Positions 1 through 8,248 of a stretch of 64,000 nucleotides of DNA are shown in pieces. The DNA comes from Mycobacterium sp. 236(2023) (lineage in GTDB: Bacteria > Actinomycetota > Actinomycetes > Mycobacteriales > Mycobacteriaceae): positions 992,001 through 1,056,000 of the forward strand of contig NZ_JARSBP010000003.1 in the NCBI RefSeq assembly GCF_029623955.1, read 5' to 3'. The notes under the pieces are model-generated. The model saw only the letters and a list, made by a program, of their open reading frames with translations, ran no database searches and was not told where the DNA came from. A program made the position numbers and the translations under genes. Position 1 is the stretch's first letter. Each line of letters begins with the position of its first letter.

Positions 1-1086
1 TCCCGCTGAGACCATGGGCATGACCTTCTCGGCCATCAGCTCCATCGACCGTCGCGCGAGATCCGGGTCCACCCAGTCCAGGCCGGCATAGACGAGCTCA
101 CCGAAGTCGCCTGTCTGCGAGCGGAACTCAAGGATTTGCTCCGCCACCGATTCCGGGGTTCCGGTGATCACCAGCTGGTCGAGGACACTGTCGAGCGTCA
201 CCTCGTCGTCCGGCTGATCGCGGCGTGACTTGAACAGCTCGAGGCGCCCGATCTTGCGCATCTTGAACAACATCTTCGAGTAGTAGTAGCGGTAGGGGCT
301 GTTCGCGTCGTCACCGCCATAGGCCGTGGCCGTCGCCTCATCGTCGGCCACGAACACCGTCCTGGCGACCCGCCAGTCCGAGACGTCAGCAGTCTCGCCG
401 ACCGATTCCTTGCCCTGCAGGTAGTTCGGCCAGTGCGTGGCAACCCATTGCGGCAGAAGAAAATTCGCCGACAGTGGGTGAAAGTTCCTGGCCCCCATCG
501 CGATGACACCCTTCGAGAACGGGGCGACGACCGTCCCCACGATCTCCGGGCGCGGCTGCTGCAGGGGTTTGGGCAGCATGCCGACCCCCATCTCGTCGTC
601 GTAGGTCTTCTCGGTCGTCACCGGCCACCGGCCACCGGGTTTGACGAGCGCGTACGGCGGCTCGCTCTCCCAGATCGCGGTGATGATGTCGATCGACTCG
701 GCGAACATCTCGTTGCGGTCCTGGTCGAGGATGCCCAGCACCTCGGCATCCGAGGGCAGCGCGCCCGGGCTTACCCCGAGGATGAAGCGGCCGTCCGAGA
801 GGTGGTCGAACATCGCGGAGTTCGCCGCCACCAGAACAGGATGCTGCTGGGACAGGTTGGTGGTGCCGGTGCCGAGGCGGATCTGTTCGGTGTCGGTGAT
901 CAGCGTGGCCAGGAAAACGAGGCTGTTGGTGATGTTCTCGTGCCGGTCGGTGAGGTGCTCGCCGATGAATGCATCGTGGAAGCCCAGTCTGTCGGCGAGG
1001 ATCACCGCCTCCCGATCTTCGCGCAGGGTTTCAGACCAGCTGCGGCCCGCGGGATGGAGCGGCATCGAGAAGTAGCCGAGTCGCAT
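1..1086 (-). CDS. LLM-class flavin-dependent oxidoreductase (partial)
   Basis: Luciferase-like monooxygenase with an (alpha/beta)8 barrel; such enzymes oxidise an organic substrate using reduced FMN or, in mycobacteria, sometimes F420. 362 residues are visible and the C-terminus runs off the left edge. The protein starts MRLGYFSMPLHP, and has the family segments ADRLGFHDAFIGEH near the N-terminus, RLGTGTTNLSQQHPV and SDGRFILGVSPG. The ATG at 1086 is chosen because GGAGG lies a few bases upstream. It is divergent from the ABC importer at 1368, an arrangement also known for ssu-type sulfonate or nitrogen-compound uptake loci, so it may act on the imported compound. The family call is secure. 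Cofactor and substrate are not visible. Confidence 0.85.
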   Translation of the reverse strand, partial: MRLGYFSMPLHPAGRSWSETLREDREAVILADRLGFHDAFIGEHLTDRHENITNSLVFLATLITDTEQIRLGTGTTNLSQQHPVLVAANSAMFDHLSDGRFILGVSPGALPSDAEVLGILDQDRNEMFAESIDIITAIWESEPPYALVKPGGRWPVTTEKTYDDEMGVGMLPKPLQQPRPEIVGTVVAPFSKGVIAMGARNFHPLSANFLLPQWVATHWPNYLQGKESVGETADVSDWRVARTVFVADDEATATAYGGDDANSPYRYYYSKMLFKMRKIGRLELFKSRRDQPDDEVTLDSVLDQLVITGTPESVAEQILEFRSQTGDFGELVYAGLDWVDPDLARRSMELMAEKVMPMVSAG

Positions 1087-1160
1087 GAATTCCTCCAGAT
1101 CGCGACGGATAGGTGAGTCCAGTAGACGGCCGGCACCCACCCCAGATCAGTGGCGTGCGA

Positions 1161-1189
1161 CGCGATATCCCGGCTGCCGGGATCACGCG
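1161..1189. promoter_or_regulatory. Large dyad between the monooxygenase and ABC importer genes
   Basis: ATCCCGGC at 1167-1174 and GCCGGGAT at 1176-1183 form a perfect palindrome around one base. CGCG at 1161-1164 and CGCG at 1186-1189 extend the symmetry after two mismatched positions on each side. It sits in the 281-base divergent region and is a candidate operator for a local regulator. No regulator gene is visible next to it. Confidence 0.45.
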
Positions 1190-1317
1190 ATACGTCAGCC
1201 CGCATGGGCACTGGATGACGACGTCACAGGCCGCGACAACGAGTTGACGAGAAATTCACGTGCGACGACATAGGCCCTGCCGCGGGGTGGCACTGTACTG
1301 AGTGGCACATGTCACAG

Positions 1318-1331
1318 TTGGCATCTGCCAA
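1318..1331. promoter_or_regulatory. TTGGCA-TC-TGCCAA palindrome before the ABC operon
   Basis: Perfect 14-base palindrome 23 bases before the Shine-Dalgarno AGGAGG (1355-1360) of the binding-protein gene. A possible -35 TTGACG lies at 1244-1249. The position fits a repressor site over the leader or start of transcription. This is inference from symmetry only. Confidence 0.4.
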
Positions 1332-1367
1332 AGACGGCGGATGTGCACGACAGCAGGAGGAGCGCCA

Positions 1368-2423
1368 GTGACCGTCAAGAAGAAATTTCGCGCAGCGGCG
1401 GCCGCCGGCTTGGCGCTGTCGCTAGTCGTCGGCTGCGGTGGCGGCGGCGATTCGGCGCAAAGCGGTGATGGGCAGGTGATCCGCTTCGCGTTCGCCCCCG
1501 ACCCCGTGTGGGATCTGCTCACCGACTCCGGAGAGCTCGCCAAGTGGGAGGAGGAGAACAACGTCAAGATCGAGACCAGCACGACGTGGGACGAGTTCAC
1601 CTACTTCGCAGGCGGCCACGGCGACATCGTGTCGATGTCCACCCAGGAGACCCCGGTGCTGGAGCAGGAGACCGGCATCAAGACCGTCACGTTCGGCAAG
1701 TACAACTACCAGCGCGTGCCGTTGCTCAAGCGGGCAGGCGATCCGTACGAGACGCTCGAGGACATCCCGAAGGGCTCCAAGATCTGCGTGTCGGGTCCCA
1801 CGTCGAACACCGCGTTCTGGACCGTGCTGGCCAAGCAGATGCACAACCTGGACTACCGCGTCGGTGGCGGCGACTTCCAGCTGATCGTCAACGACCACTT
1901 CGTCAACCCGACCAACCTTCTGCGTGGCGACTGCGAGGCAGCTGCCGTGATCCCCGAGGCAGCGGTTCCGCAGCTGCGCAAGGGTGAGCTCGAGATCATG
2001 TACGGCGGCCAGTTGCCGTTCCAGCTCTACAAGGAGTTCGCACCTAACAGCGACGACCAGAAGCACGTGCTCGGCAACAACTTCACCGCGACCGCGGAGT
2101 GGTACGACGCCAACAAGGACCTTGCGGTGAAATTCCTCGACCTCTGGCAACGCGGCATCGACATGTTCCAGGAACAGAAGGCCGACGTGGTGAAGAAGTA
2201 CCCGCAGCACTTCTCCGTCGAGTCGCAAGAGGACATCGACTGGATCACCAACTTCATCTCCGGTGACAACGATTGGTTCGTCGAAACCGTCGCGATGGAG
2301 AAGGACTGGATTCCCGTCGAGACCGAGATCTGGAACCTGATGAAGGAACTCAATCCCGAGAACGCCAACTACCTGCCCGCCGATGCGCCGACGCCACGCT
2401 TCGAGGCCGTCAAGACGCAGTGA
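1368..2423 (+). CDS. ABC transporter substrate-binding lipoprotein (NMT1/SsuA-like)
   Basis: Extracytoplasmic solute receptor for an importer of the nitrate/sulfonate/taurine (NitT/TauT) class, 351 residues. The GTG at 1368 is preceded by AGGAGG with a 7-base gap, and the product then opens with a basic stretch, a hydrophobic core and the lipobox VVGC, so it should be a membrane-anchored lipoprotein. An in-frame upstream GTG at 1302 would spoil the signal peptide and is rejected. The next three genes supply two permeases and the ATPase, completing the importer. The ligand cannot be read from sequence; the neighbouring hydrolases and dehydrogenases suggest a small organic acid or heterocycle. 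Confidence 0.88.
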   Translation: MTVKKKFRAAAAAGLALSLVVGCGGGGDSAQSGDGQVIRFAFAPDPVWDLLTDSGELAKWEEENNVKIETSTTWDEFTYFAGGHGDIVSMSTQETPVLEQETGIKTVTFGKYNYQRVPLLKRAGDPYETLEDIPKGSKICVSGPTSNTAFWTVLAKQMHNLDYRVGGGDFQLIVNDHFVNPTNLLRGDCEAAAVIPEAAVPQLRKGELEIMYGGQLPFQLYKEFAPNSDDQKHVLGNNFTATAEWYDANKDLAVKFLDLWQRGIDMFQEQKADVVKKYPQHFSVESQEDIDWITNFISGDNDWFVETVAMEKDWIPVETEIWNLMKELNPENANYLPADAPTPRFEAVKTQ

Positions 2424-2486
2424 CCCCTCCGCCGGGGCCGGCTCTTCGGCCGGCTCCGGCACCACCCCCCGATACGAGAGGCGACA

Positions 2487-3326
2487 GTGTCCACGACGTT
2501 GGAGTCACCACCTAAGCCGCCGACGCGGACGAGCGAAGAGGACATCGTTCGTGCGGCCAAACGCAAAGCGAGAATCACGACATGGGGCTGGCGGCTTGCC
2601 GGTTACGTGTTCTTCCTGGGGATCTGGGAGCTCGCGTCCGGAAACCTGATGGACGAGCGCCTGCTGCCCGGCCCCTCGACCGTGTTCGAAACCTTCGGCA
2701 GGCTATGGGCTTCCGGCGAAGTGCCCGGCGCCTTCGCGACGACGCTGACCCGCATCGGAATCGGCTTCACGATCGCATTCTTCGTCGGCATCGGCATCGG
2801 TGTCCTGATGCAGAACCGCTTCCTCAACGGATTCTTCCGGGACGCGGTCACCATCGGCGTGACGACACCCGGCCTCATTTGGGCACTGATCACGGCGATC
2901 ATCTTCGGCAACCGCACGGCCGGCCCGATCATCGCGATCGTGCTGACGACGTTCGCCATCATCACCGTCAACATCTCCGAGGGCATCAAGTCACTGCCCA
3001 AGGACCTCAACGACATGGGTAAGGCGTTCGACGTCGGTGTGGTGAAACGCAACCGGCACATCGTCCTTCCCCACCTGGCCCCGTTCACGTTCACCGCGGT
3101 TCGGTTCGGCTTCTCGATCGCGTGGAAGGTCACGGTGCTGACCGAGGTGTTCTCAGCATCCCAGGGTATCGGGTTCGAGATGCGCACGGCTACACAGCTG
3201 TTCCGGCTTGACGAGTTCCTGACCTGGATTCTCGCCTTCTACTTCGTGGCGCTGTTCTTGGACAAAGTCGTCCTCGAATCCATTGAACGCCGGTTCTTCT
3301 CGTGGAGAGGTGAGCTCAAGTCATGA
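2487..3326 (+). CDS. ABC transporter permease (TauC/SsuC type)
   Basis: Inner-membrane permease of the BPD_transp_1 fold, 279 residues, about six membrane segments. The cytoplasmic coupling loop is around the stretch DLNDMGKAFDVG followed by HIVLPHLAPF, which corresponds to the EAA motif region contacting the ATPase. The GTG at 2487 is preceded by GAGAGG. Its stop overlaps the start of the second permease by four bases (ATGA), so the two are translationally coupled. It works with the following permease as a heterodimer. Confidence 0.88.
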   Translation: MSTTLESPPKPPTRTSEEDIVRAAKRKARITTWGWRLAGYVFFLGIWELASGNLMDERLLPGPSTVFETFGRLWASGEVPGAFATTLTRIGIGFTIAFFVGIGIGVLMQNRFLNGFFRDAVTIGVTTPGLIWALITAIIFGNRTAGPIIAIVLTTFAIITVNISEGIKSLPKDLNDMGKAFDVGVVKRNRHIVLPHLAPFTFTAVRFGFSIAWKVTVLTEVFSASQGIGFEMRTATQLFRLDEFLTWILAFYFVALFLDKVVLESIERRFFSWRGELKS

Positions 3327-4390
3327 GTGTCATCGACAGTGCACCCGCCTCCAAGTACGTCGGCCCGCCGCCGCCGTCACCGCTGGCGAAGGCCTGGCGC
3401 AAGCTCAAGCGCAGCTCGCTCACCGGCCGCATCCTGTTCCCGATCGTCTGTCTCGTGTTCTGGCTCGTGGCCATCAAGATCGTCACGACGATCTGGCCAT
3501 TCGCCGTCGACGTGCTGCCCACCCCGGGCCAGGTGTTCAGCTTCATGGCCGACGAGATCCGGGGCGACACGCTCGCTCCGCACAACATGTACGTCACGTT
3601 CGGTATCTCATTGCAACGTTTGGCAATCGGTATGGTGATCGCGCTGATCATCGGAACGGTCATCGGCATCGCGATGGGTCTGTCGAAGGCCGTCGACGCG
3701 TTCTTCAACGACTGGGTGGTCGCCATCCTGGCGATGCCGAACCTGGCATGGGCGCTGTTCTGCAGCCTGGCTTTCGGCTTCGGCGACATGGGACCGATCA
3801 TCACCGTGGTGCTGACCGGCGTGCCGTTCGTCATCATCAACGTCCGTGAGGGCGTGCGGAACACACCGACCGATCTGTTCGACATGGCGCGGGCGTTCGG
3901 CGTGCCCCGTGACCGGGTGATCCGCCAGGTGCTGATCCCGTCGCTGATGCCGTTCCTGTTCGCCGCGGCCCGCTACTGCTTCGCGCTGGGGTGGAAGGGC
4001 CTCGTTGTCGCCGAGGTGTTCGGCGGCCAGGACGGTGCCGGGTGGACGATCAAGTTCTGGTACGACGCCCACCGCGCCTACGGCGTGATCGGCTACGCGC
4101 TGCTGTTCGTCGTTTTCGCGCTGGTCTTCGAGAAGTTCATGTTCGACCAGCTCTCCAAGCGCCTCTTCAAGTGGCGGCCCGCAGTCGATTCCGCCGAGGT
4201 CGTCGAGGAACGCTTCGACGGGCCGGCCAAGGTCGCCGTCAAGGCCGCTGAATCGGCAGGCACCGCCACTGGGGCCGCGCTCGGCAGTATCACGCTGGCC
4301 ACCGAGGGCCCGAAGGGGCTGCCGGACGAAACAACCGATAAGGCAACCAAACCCGACCACAACGATCCGCGGAGGAACCCCAATGGCTGA
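3323..4390 (+). CDS. ABC transporter permease with C-terminal tail
   Basis: Second membrane subunit of the same importer, 355 residues. The core has the permease fold with the coupling-loop segment DLFDMARAFGVPRD followed by QVLIPSLMPFLF. After the last membrane helix there is a hydrophilic tail of about 65-70 residues, rich in Lys, Ala and Thr, that usual TauC/SsuC proteins lack; its role is unknown. The gene overlaps the permease before it by four bases and the ATPase gene after it by eight bases. Confidence 0.87.
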   Translation: MSVIDSAPASKYVGPPPPSPLAKAWRKLKRSSLTGRILFPIVCLVFWLVAIKIVTTIWPFAVDVLPTPGQVFSFMADEIRGDTLAPHNMYVTFGISLQRLAIGMVIALIIGTVIGIAMGLSKAVDAFFNDWVVAILAMPNLAWALFCSLAFGFGDMGPIITVVLTGVPFVIINVREGVRNTPTDLFDMARAFGVPRDRVIRQVLIPSLMPFLFAAARYCFALGWKGLVVAEVFGGQDGAGWTIKFWYDAHRAYGVIGYALLFVVFALVFEKFMFDQLSKRLFKWRPAVDSAEVVEERFDGPAKVAVKAAESAGTATGAALGSITLATEGPKGLPDETTDKATKPDHNDPRRNPNG

Positions 4391-5126
4391 CATCGTCGTC
4401 TCCGACCTGCATAAGGAATTCGGCCTTGGTGCCGACAAGGTGATCGCGCTGGAGAACGTCAACCTGGAGATCAGCGGGCACGCGTTTGTCTCCATCGTCG
4501 GCGCCTCGGGCTGCGGCAAGTCGACGCTGCTGAACATCCTGTCCGGCATCGACACCCCGACCAGCGGTCGGGTCAGCATCACGCAAAACGGCAAACCGGC
4601 ACGCGCCGGGTACGTGTTCCAGGCCGCGCGGCTGCTGCCGTGGCGGTCGGTGATGGACAACATGCTGTTCGTGCAGAAGGACCGCTCCGAGGAGACCCGC
4701 AAGCGCTGCCAGCGGTATCTGGAGATGGTGCAACTGGGCGACAAGGGCGACAAGTATCCCGGTGAGCTATCGGGCGGTATGCAGCAGCGTGTCGGCATCG
4801 CCAGGGCATTCGCCACCGAACCCGACGTGCTGTTCATGGACGAGCCATTCTCGCACCTCGATGCGATCACGTCCCGGACCCTGCGCGCCGAGCTGCACAC
4901 CATCTGGGCGTCGACCGGAAAGACCGTCGTGTTCGTGACGCACGACGTCGGCGAGGCCGTGGAGCTCTCCGACCGGATCCTGGTGTTCGCCAAGGGCGGC
5001 CGACTCGCCGACGACATCAAGGTGTCGCTGCCGTTCCCGCGCGACGTGTCCGACGCCGACGTGGCCGTCACGAAGGCAGACGTGTTCAAGACTTTCGAGA
5101 ACATCGGAGCTTTGGCGGTCTCCTAA
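4383..5126 (+). CDS. ABC transporter ATP-binding protein (TauB/SsuB type)
   Basis: ATPase subunit that powers the importer, 247 residues. Visible motifs are Walker A GASGCGKST (residues 40-48), a Q-loop at VFQAARLLPW, the ABC signature LSGGMQQR (129-136), Walker B DVLFMDEP (148-155) and the switch histidine in VTHDVGEAV. It is the last gene of the four-gene operon and is followed at once by a strong hairpin. Family assignment is certain; substrate is not. Confidence 0.92.
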   Translation: MADIVVSDLHKEFGLGADKVIALENVNLEISGHAFVSIVGASGCGKSTLLNILSGIDTPTSGRVSITQNGKPARAGYVFQAARLLPWRSVMDNMLFVQKDRSEETRKRCQRYLEMVQLGDKGDKYPGELSGGMQQRVGIARAFATEPDVLFMDEPFSHLDAITSRTLRAELHTIWASTGKTVVFVTHDVGEAVELSDRILVFAKGGRLADDIKVSLPFPRDVSDADVAVTKADVFKTFENIGALAVS

Positions 5127-5136
5127 CCCGCTGATG

Positions 5137-5178
5137 TGGAAAGTGCGCGGGACCGGAGAGGGTCCCGCGCACTTTCCA
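5137..5178. terminator. Perfect 18-bp hairpin after the ABC operon
   Basis: The arm at 5137-5154 is perfectly complementary to 5161-5178 (18 bp, GC-rich) with a 6-base loop, starting 11 bases after the ATPase stop. No long T-run follows, which is usual for mycobacterial intrinsic terminators. It lies between convergent operons. Confidence 0.75.
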
Positions 5179-5196
5179 TCTCTGATATGCCGGCGC

Positions 5197-5253
5197 CGAA
5201 ACTGAAGATATACACGCATTCCGGGGCAGAACGCGTGAATATCTTCAGATTCG
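5197..5253. terminator. Second hairpin between convergent operons
   Basis: Arms around CTGAAGATAT (from 5202) and ATATCTTCAG (to 5248) pair for 10 bp, then continue 5 and 2 bp inward past single mismatches, and 4 bp outward past one mismatch. It ends four bases from the stop of the minus-strand hydrolase gene, so it probably stops transcription coming from the right. Confidence 0.65.
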
Positions 5254-5256
5254 CGG

Positions 5257-6129
5257 CTAGGCCGTGGGGTTGCGCAGGGTGCCCACGCCGTCGATCGTGA
5301 CCTCCATCAGGTCACCGGGCACCAGGAACTTCGGTGGTGTGAAGCCGAGCCCCACGCCGACGGGTGTTCCTGTCGCGATGACGTCGCCGGGCTCCAACGC
5401 GACAGCCACCGAGATCGCCGAGATGAGCCGCGGGATATCGAAGATCAGGTGCTTGATCGTCGTGTCCTGGCGCAATTCGCCGTTGACGCGCGTCTGCAGC
5501 CGCAGCGCGCCGACGTCGTCGACCTCGTCGGCGGTGACGATGTAGGGCCCCATCGGGCAATAGGTGTGCGCGCTCTTGCCGATGAAGAACTGCACATGCT
5601 TCTTCTGCAGTTCGCGGATCGTGACGTCGTTGACGATGGTGTAGCCATACACGTGGTCGAATGCGTCGGCCTCGCTGATGTGGCGGCCACCGGGGCCGAT
5701 GACGACGCCGAGCTCGCCTTCGTAGTCACTGGTTCCGGTCGGGTCCTTGCTGACGGTGACGGGGTCGCCGGGGTCGGCCAGCGACGACAGCGCCTTGGTG
5801 AAGATCACCGGTTCGTCGGGGACGACCTGCTTCTGCGACGCGTCGAAGCCGCTGCCCGCGAACTCGGCCGCATGCTCGTAGTAGTTCTTGCCGACGCACA
5901 TCACGTTGTTGCGCGGGCGGATCGGCGCGGCGATGTGCACGTCGGACAGCAGCAGGCGAGGCGCAGTCGCTACGAGATCGCCGGCCCGTCGCAGGCCTTC
6001 CGCGCCGAGCGCGACGAAGTCGACCATCGTCGTAGGCAGCTCAGGATCGACGGCCAACGGAACGACTTCGTCGCCGTCGACGACGCCGATCGCGGTGAGG
6101 CCGTCCCTGCGAAAGGTGACCAGTTTCAT
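5257..6129 (-). CDS. Fumarylacetoacetate hydrolase family protein
   Basis: FAH-fold enzyme, 290 residues, starting MKLVTFRRDGLTAIG. The family hydrolyses or hydrates/decarboxylates 2-oxo acids late in aromatic or sugar-acid breakdown. Visible landmarks are NNVMCVGKNYYEH, DYEGELGVVIG (metal-binding acids), YGYTIVNDVTIRELQ and a C-terminal TGTPVGVG segment. The ATG at 6129 overlaps the stop of the Ldh-family gene by four bases. It is the last gene of the six-gene operon and may carry out the final cleavage in the pathway. Exact reaction unknown. Confidence 0.88.
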   Translation of the reverse strand: MKLVTFRRDGLTAIGVVDGDEVVPLAVDPELPTTMVDFVALGAEGLRRAGDLVATAPRLLLSDVHIAAPIRPRNNVMCVGKNYYEHAAEFAGSGFDASQKQVVPDEPVIFTKALSSLADPGDPVTVSKDPTGTSDYEGELGVVIGPGGRHISEADAFDHVYGYTIVNDVTIRELQKKHVQFFIGKSAHTYCPMGPYIVTADEVDDVGALRLQTRVNGELRQDTTIKHLIFDIPRLISAISVAVALEPGDVIATGTPVGVGLGFTPPKFLVPGDLMEVTIDGVGTLRNPTA

Positions 6130-7178
6130 GCGTTCTCCTTCATGAGCGGTCCGACGCCGAGGTCGAGGCCGAGTCGGTCGAGATCGTCGGCAAGAGTCGG
6201 GGGTAGCTCGATCCCACGTTCTTCGTTGGTGGCGCGGGTGGTCGCCGATGCGTCGCCGGGCAGACGAACCAGGCCACCGTCGATCGTTCCGGACGTCCTC
6301 AGCGCGTCGAGGTGGTGGCTCAGGTCGGCCAGCACCTCGCCCTGAGGGCGGAACAGGTCGGCGCGCAACACGAGGATCGCCTGGCCGGTGTTGGTCGGCG
6401 TGACGCTGTCCTGGCGGTGGTCGACGACGGCTTCGCCGAACGCCGCTCCGTTCAGCACGCCGGCCAGCAGGCCGATCGCGATGGTGAGGCCCGCACCCTT
6501 GTAGCCGCCCATCGGCAGCAGGAATCCCTCGTGGGCGCGTGCCGGGTCGGTGATCGGGTTGCCCTGCGCGTCGTTGACCCAGCCGACGGGCATAGGGGAG
6601 CCGCTCTGCGCCGCGACCTTGATGGTGCCGTGCGACGCCGCAGTGGTGGCGATGTCGAGGACGAACGGATTCGGTTGCGCGGGAATCGCTATCGCAATCG
6701 GGTTGGTGCCGAGAAGGGGGTTGGTGCCGCCCCACGGCGGCATGCCGTTGGCGTTGGCGACGGCGAAGTACATGCCGATCATGCCCGCGTCGGCGGCCAT
6801 CTGCGCGTAGAGCCCTGCCGCGCCTGCGTGGTTGGAATGCACGGTGCCCACCCACGCAAGCCCGGATTCGCCGGCCTTGCTGATCGCGAGTTCGGTGGCC
6901 CGCGTCATCACGACCTGCCCGAGTCCGTTGTCCCCGTCGACGAGTGCCGACACCGATGTCTGGTGGCGGATGACGATGTCGGGTCGGATGTTCACTCCGC
7001 CGGCTCTGACCCGCGCGACGTAGGACGGAAGCCGGATCAGGCCATGACCGGTGCGCCCGCGGACATCGGCCTCGACGAGGCGGGTCGCGGTGACGGCAGC
7101 GTGCTCGGGCAGAACGTCGACGGCGCACAGCACTGCGGCGGCGAACTCCGTCAGTGTGTCCACGCCGAGACGAGTCAT
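6126..7178 (-). CDS. Ldh-family (malate/L-lactate/ureidoglycolate) dehydrogenase
   Basis: NAD(P)-dependent oxidoreductase of the Ldh_2 fold, 350 residues, starting MTRLGVDTLTEFAAA. Conserved stretches are GHGLIRLPSYVARVRAGG, NSNHAGAAGLYAQMAADAG, ANANGMPPWGG and a GYKGAGLTIAIG segment. Members reduce or oxidise 2-hydroxy/2-oxo acids or cyclic imino acids. Both ends overlap neighbours by four bases, showing tight coupling within the operon. Substrate inferred only from context, probably a 2-hydroxy acid intermediate. Confidence 0.87.
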   Translation of the reverse strand: MTRLGVDTLTEFAAAVLCAVDVLPEHAAVTATRLVEADVRGRTGHGLIRLPSYVARVRAGGVNIRPDIVIRHQTSVSALVDGDNGLGQVVMTRATELAISKAGESGLAWVGTVHSNHAGAAGLYAQMAADAGMIGMYFAVANANGMPPWGGTNPLLGTNPIAIAIPAQPNPFVLDIATTAASHGTIKVAAQSGSPMPVGWVNDAQGNPITDPARAHEGFLLPMGGYKGAGLTIAIGLLAGVLNGAAFGEAVVDHRQDSVTPTNTGQAILVLRADLFRPQGEVLADLSHHLDALRTSGTIDGGLVRLPGDASATTRATNEERGIELPPTLADDLDRLGLDLGVGPLMKENA

Positions 7179-8248
7179 GTTCTGACCGTGTCGATTCCGA
7201 ACAGCCGCGAGGCATTTCCGCCGAGTATCAACGCCCTGTCGTCCTCGGACAGCGCGACGTCGGCGAGGAACCCGACGGGGTCGACGGTACCCATGTCGAA
7301 CGGGTAGTCGGTGCCCATCAGCACATGCCCGGCGCCCAAGGTGGCAACCAGGTGTTCGACCATGCCGGTGTCGAAGACATTGGTGTCGACGTAGATTCGC
7401 CGTAGCACTTCGCTCGGCGGCACCGCGAGGTGATGGCGCAATTCGGGCCGCACCCGCCACGCATGGTCGGTGCGGGCGACGTAGAACGGAAGGTACCCGC
7501 CGCCATGCACGACCAGCAGTCGTAGGTCCGGATGCCGGTTCCACACGCCGCCGAGAATCATCTTCGTGACGGCGACGGTGGACGCCAGCGGCATGCACAT
7601 GACGTTGACAAGGTAGTAGTCGGAGAACCGCTGGCCGTGCGTGAAGCCCTGCGGATGCAGAATGACGGTCATCCCGAGTTCGACGACGGCCTCCCACACC
7701 GGGTCGTACCGCCGATCGTCGAGGTCCTTGCCGAGCACGTCTGCGCTGATCTCCACACCGCGGAAACCGAAGTCGCGGTGAGCCTCCCGCAACACCTCGA
7801 CGGCGAGCTCCGGGTGCTCCATCGGTACGTTCGCGACGGCGGCGAAGCGGTCCGGCCACTTCGCAACGACCTCCGCGAAGCGCTCATGCTGAATCCTATT
7901 GGCCCGGCGCGCGTCGTCAGGCGGCAGCCAGTAAAAGTACTCCGTCGGCGGGACGGACAGCACCTGGACGTCGACGCCTTGGGCGTCCATGTCGGAAAGC
8001 CGTTGCTCGGCGTCCTCGAACTGAGCGGTGTTCAGCTCGCTGGCCCGGTATTCGGTGTTGTAGCGCATCGTCTCGTCCGACGAGAACAGCGAGCGCGGCT
8101 CGAACTCCGGCTTGAAGAACGGCTTCGCCAGGGCAGCAGCGGGTTTGACGGACAGGTGGGTGTGCGCGTCGACGCACAGGGTCGACGGCTTCGGGGCACG
8201 CGATGCCTCGACCCGGGGCGCGAGCTCGGGCCACCACTCCTGGCTCAT
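7175..8248 (-). CDS. Amidohydrolase family protein (ACMSD-like), copy 1
   Basis: Metal-dependent TIM-barrel enzyme of the amidohydrolase-2 group, 357 residues. The metal-site motif HTH is at residues 29-31 (DAHTHL). Later come HPQGFTHGQRFSDYY, HGGGYLPFYVARTDHAWR and GTDYPFDMG with the catalytic Asp. This group includes 2-amino-3-carboxymuconate semialdehyde decarboxylase and other ring-cleavage-product decarboxylases and hydratases, so a decarboxylation or hydration step is likely. It is a paralogue of the protein at 10464-11480. It overlaps both neighbours by four bases. Confidence 0.86.
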   Translation of the reverse strand: MSQEWWPELAPRVEASRAPKPSTLCVDAHTHLSVKPAAALAKPFFKPEFEPRSLFSSDETMRYNTEYRASELNTAQFEDAEQRLSDMDAQGVDVQVLSVPPTEYFYWLPPDDARRANRIQHERFAEVVAKWPDRFAAVANVPMEHPELAVEVLREAHRDFGFRGVEISADVLGKDLDDRRYDPVWEAVVELGMTVILHPQGFTHGQRFSDYYLVNVMCMPLASTVAVTKMILGGVWNRHPDLRLLVVHGGGYLPFYVARTDHAWRVRPELRHHLAVPPSEVLRRIYVDTNVFDTGMVEHLVATLGAGHVLMGTDYPFDMGTVDPVGFLADVALSEDDRALILGGNASRLFGIDTVRT

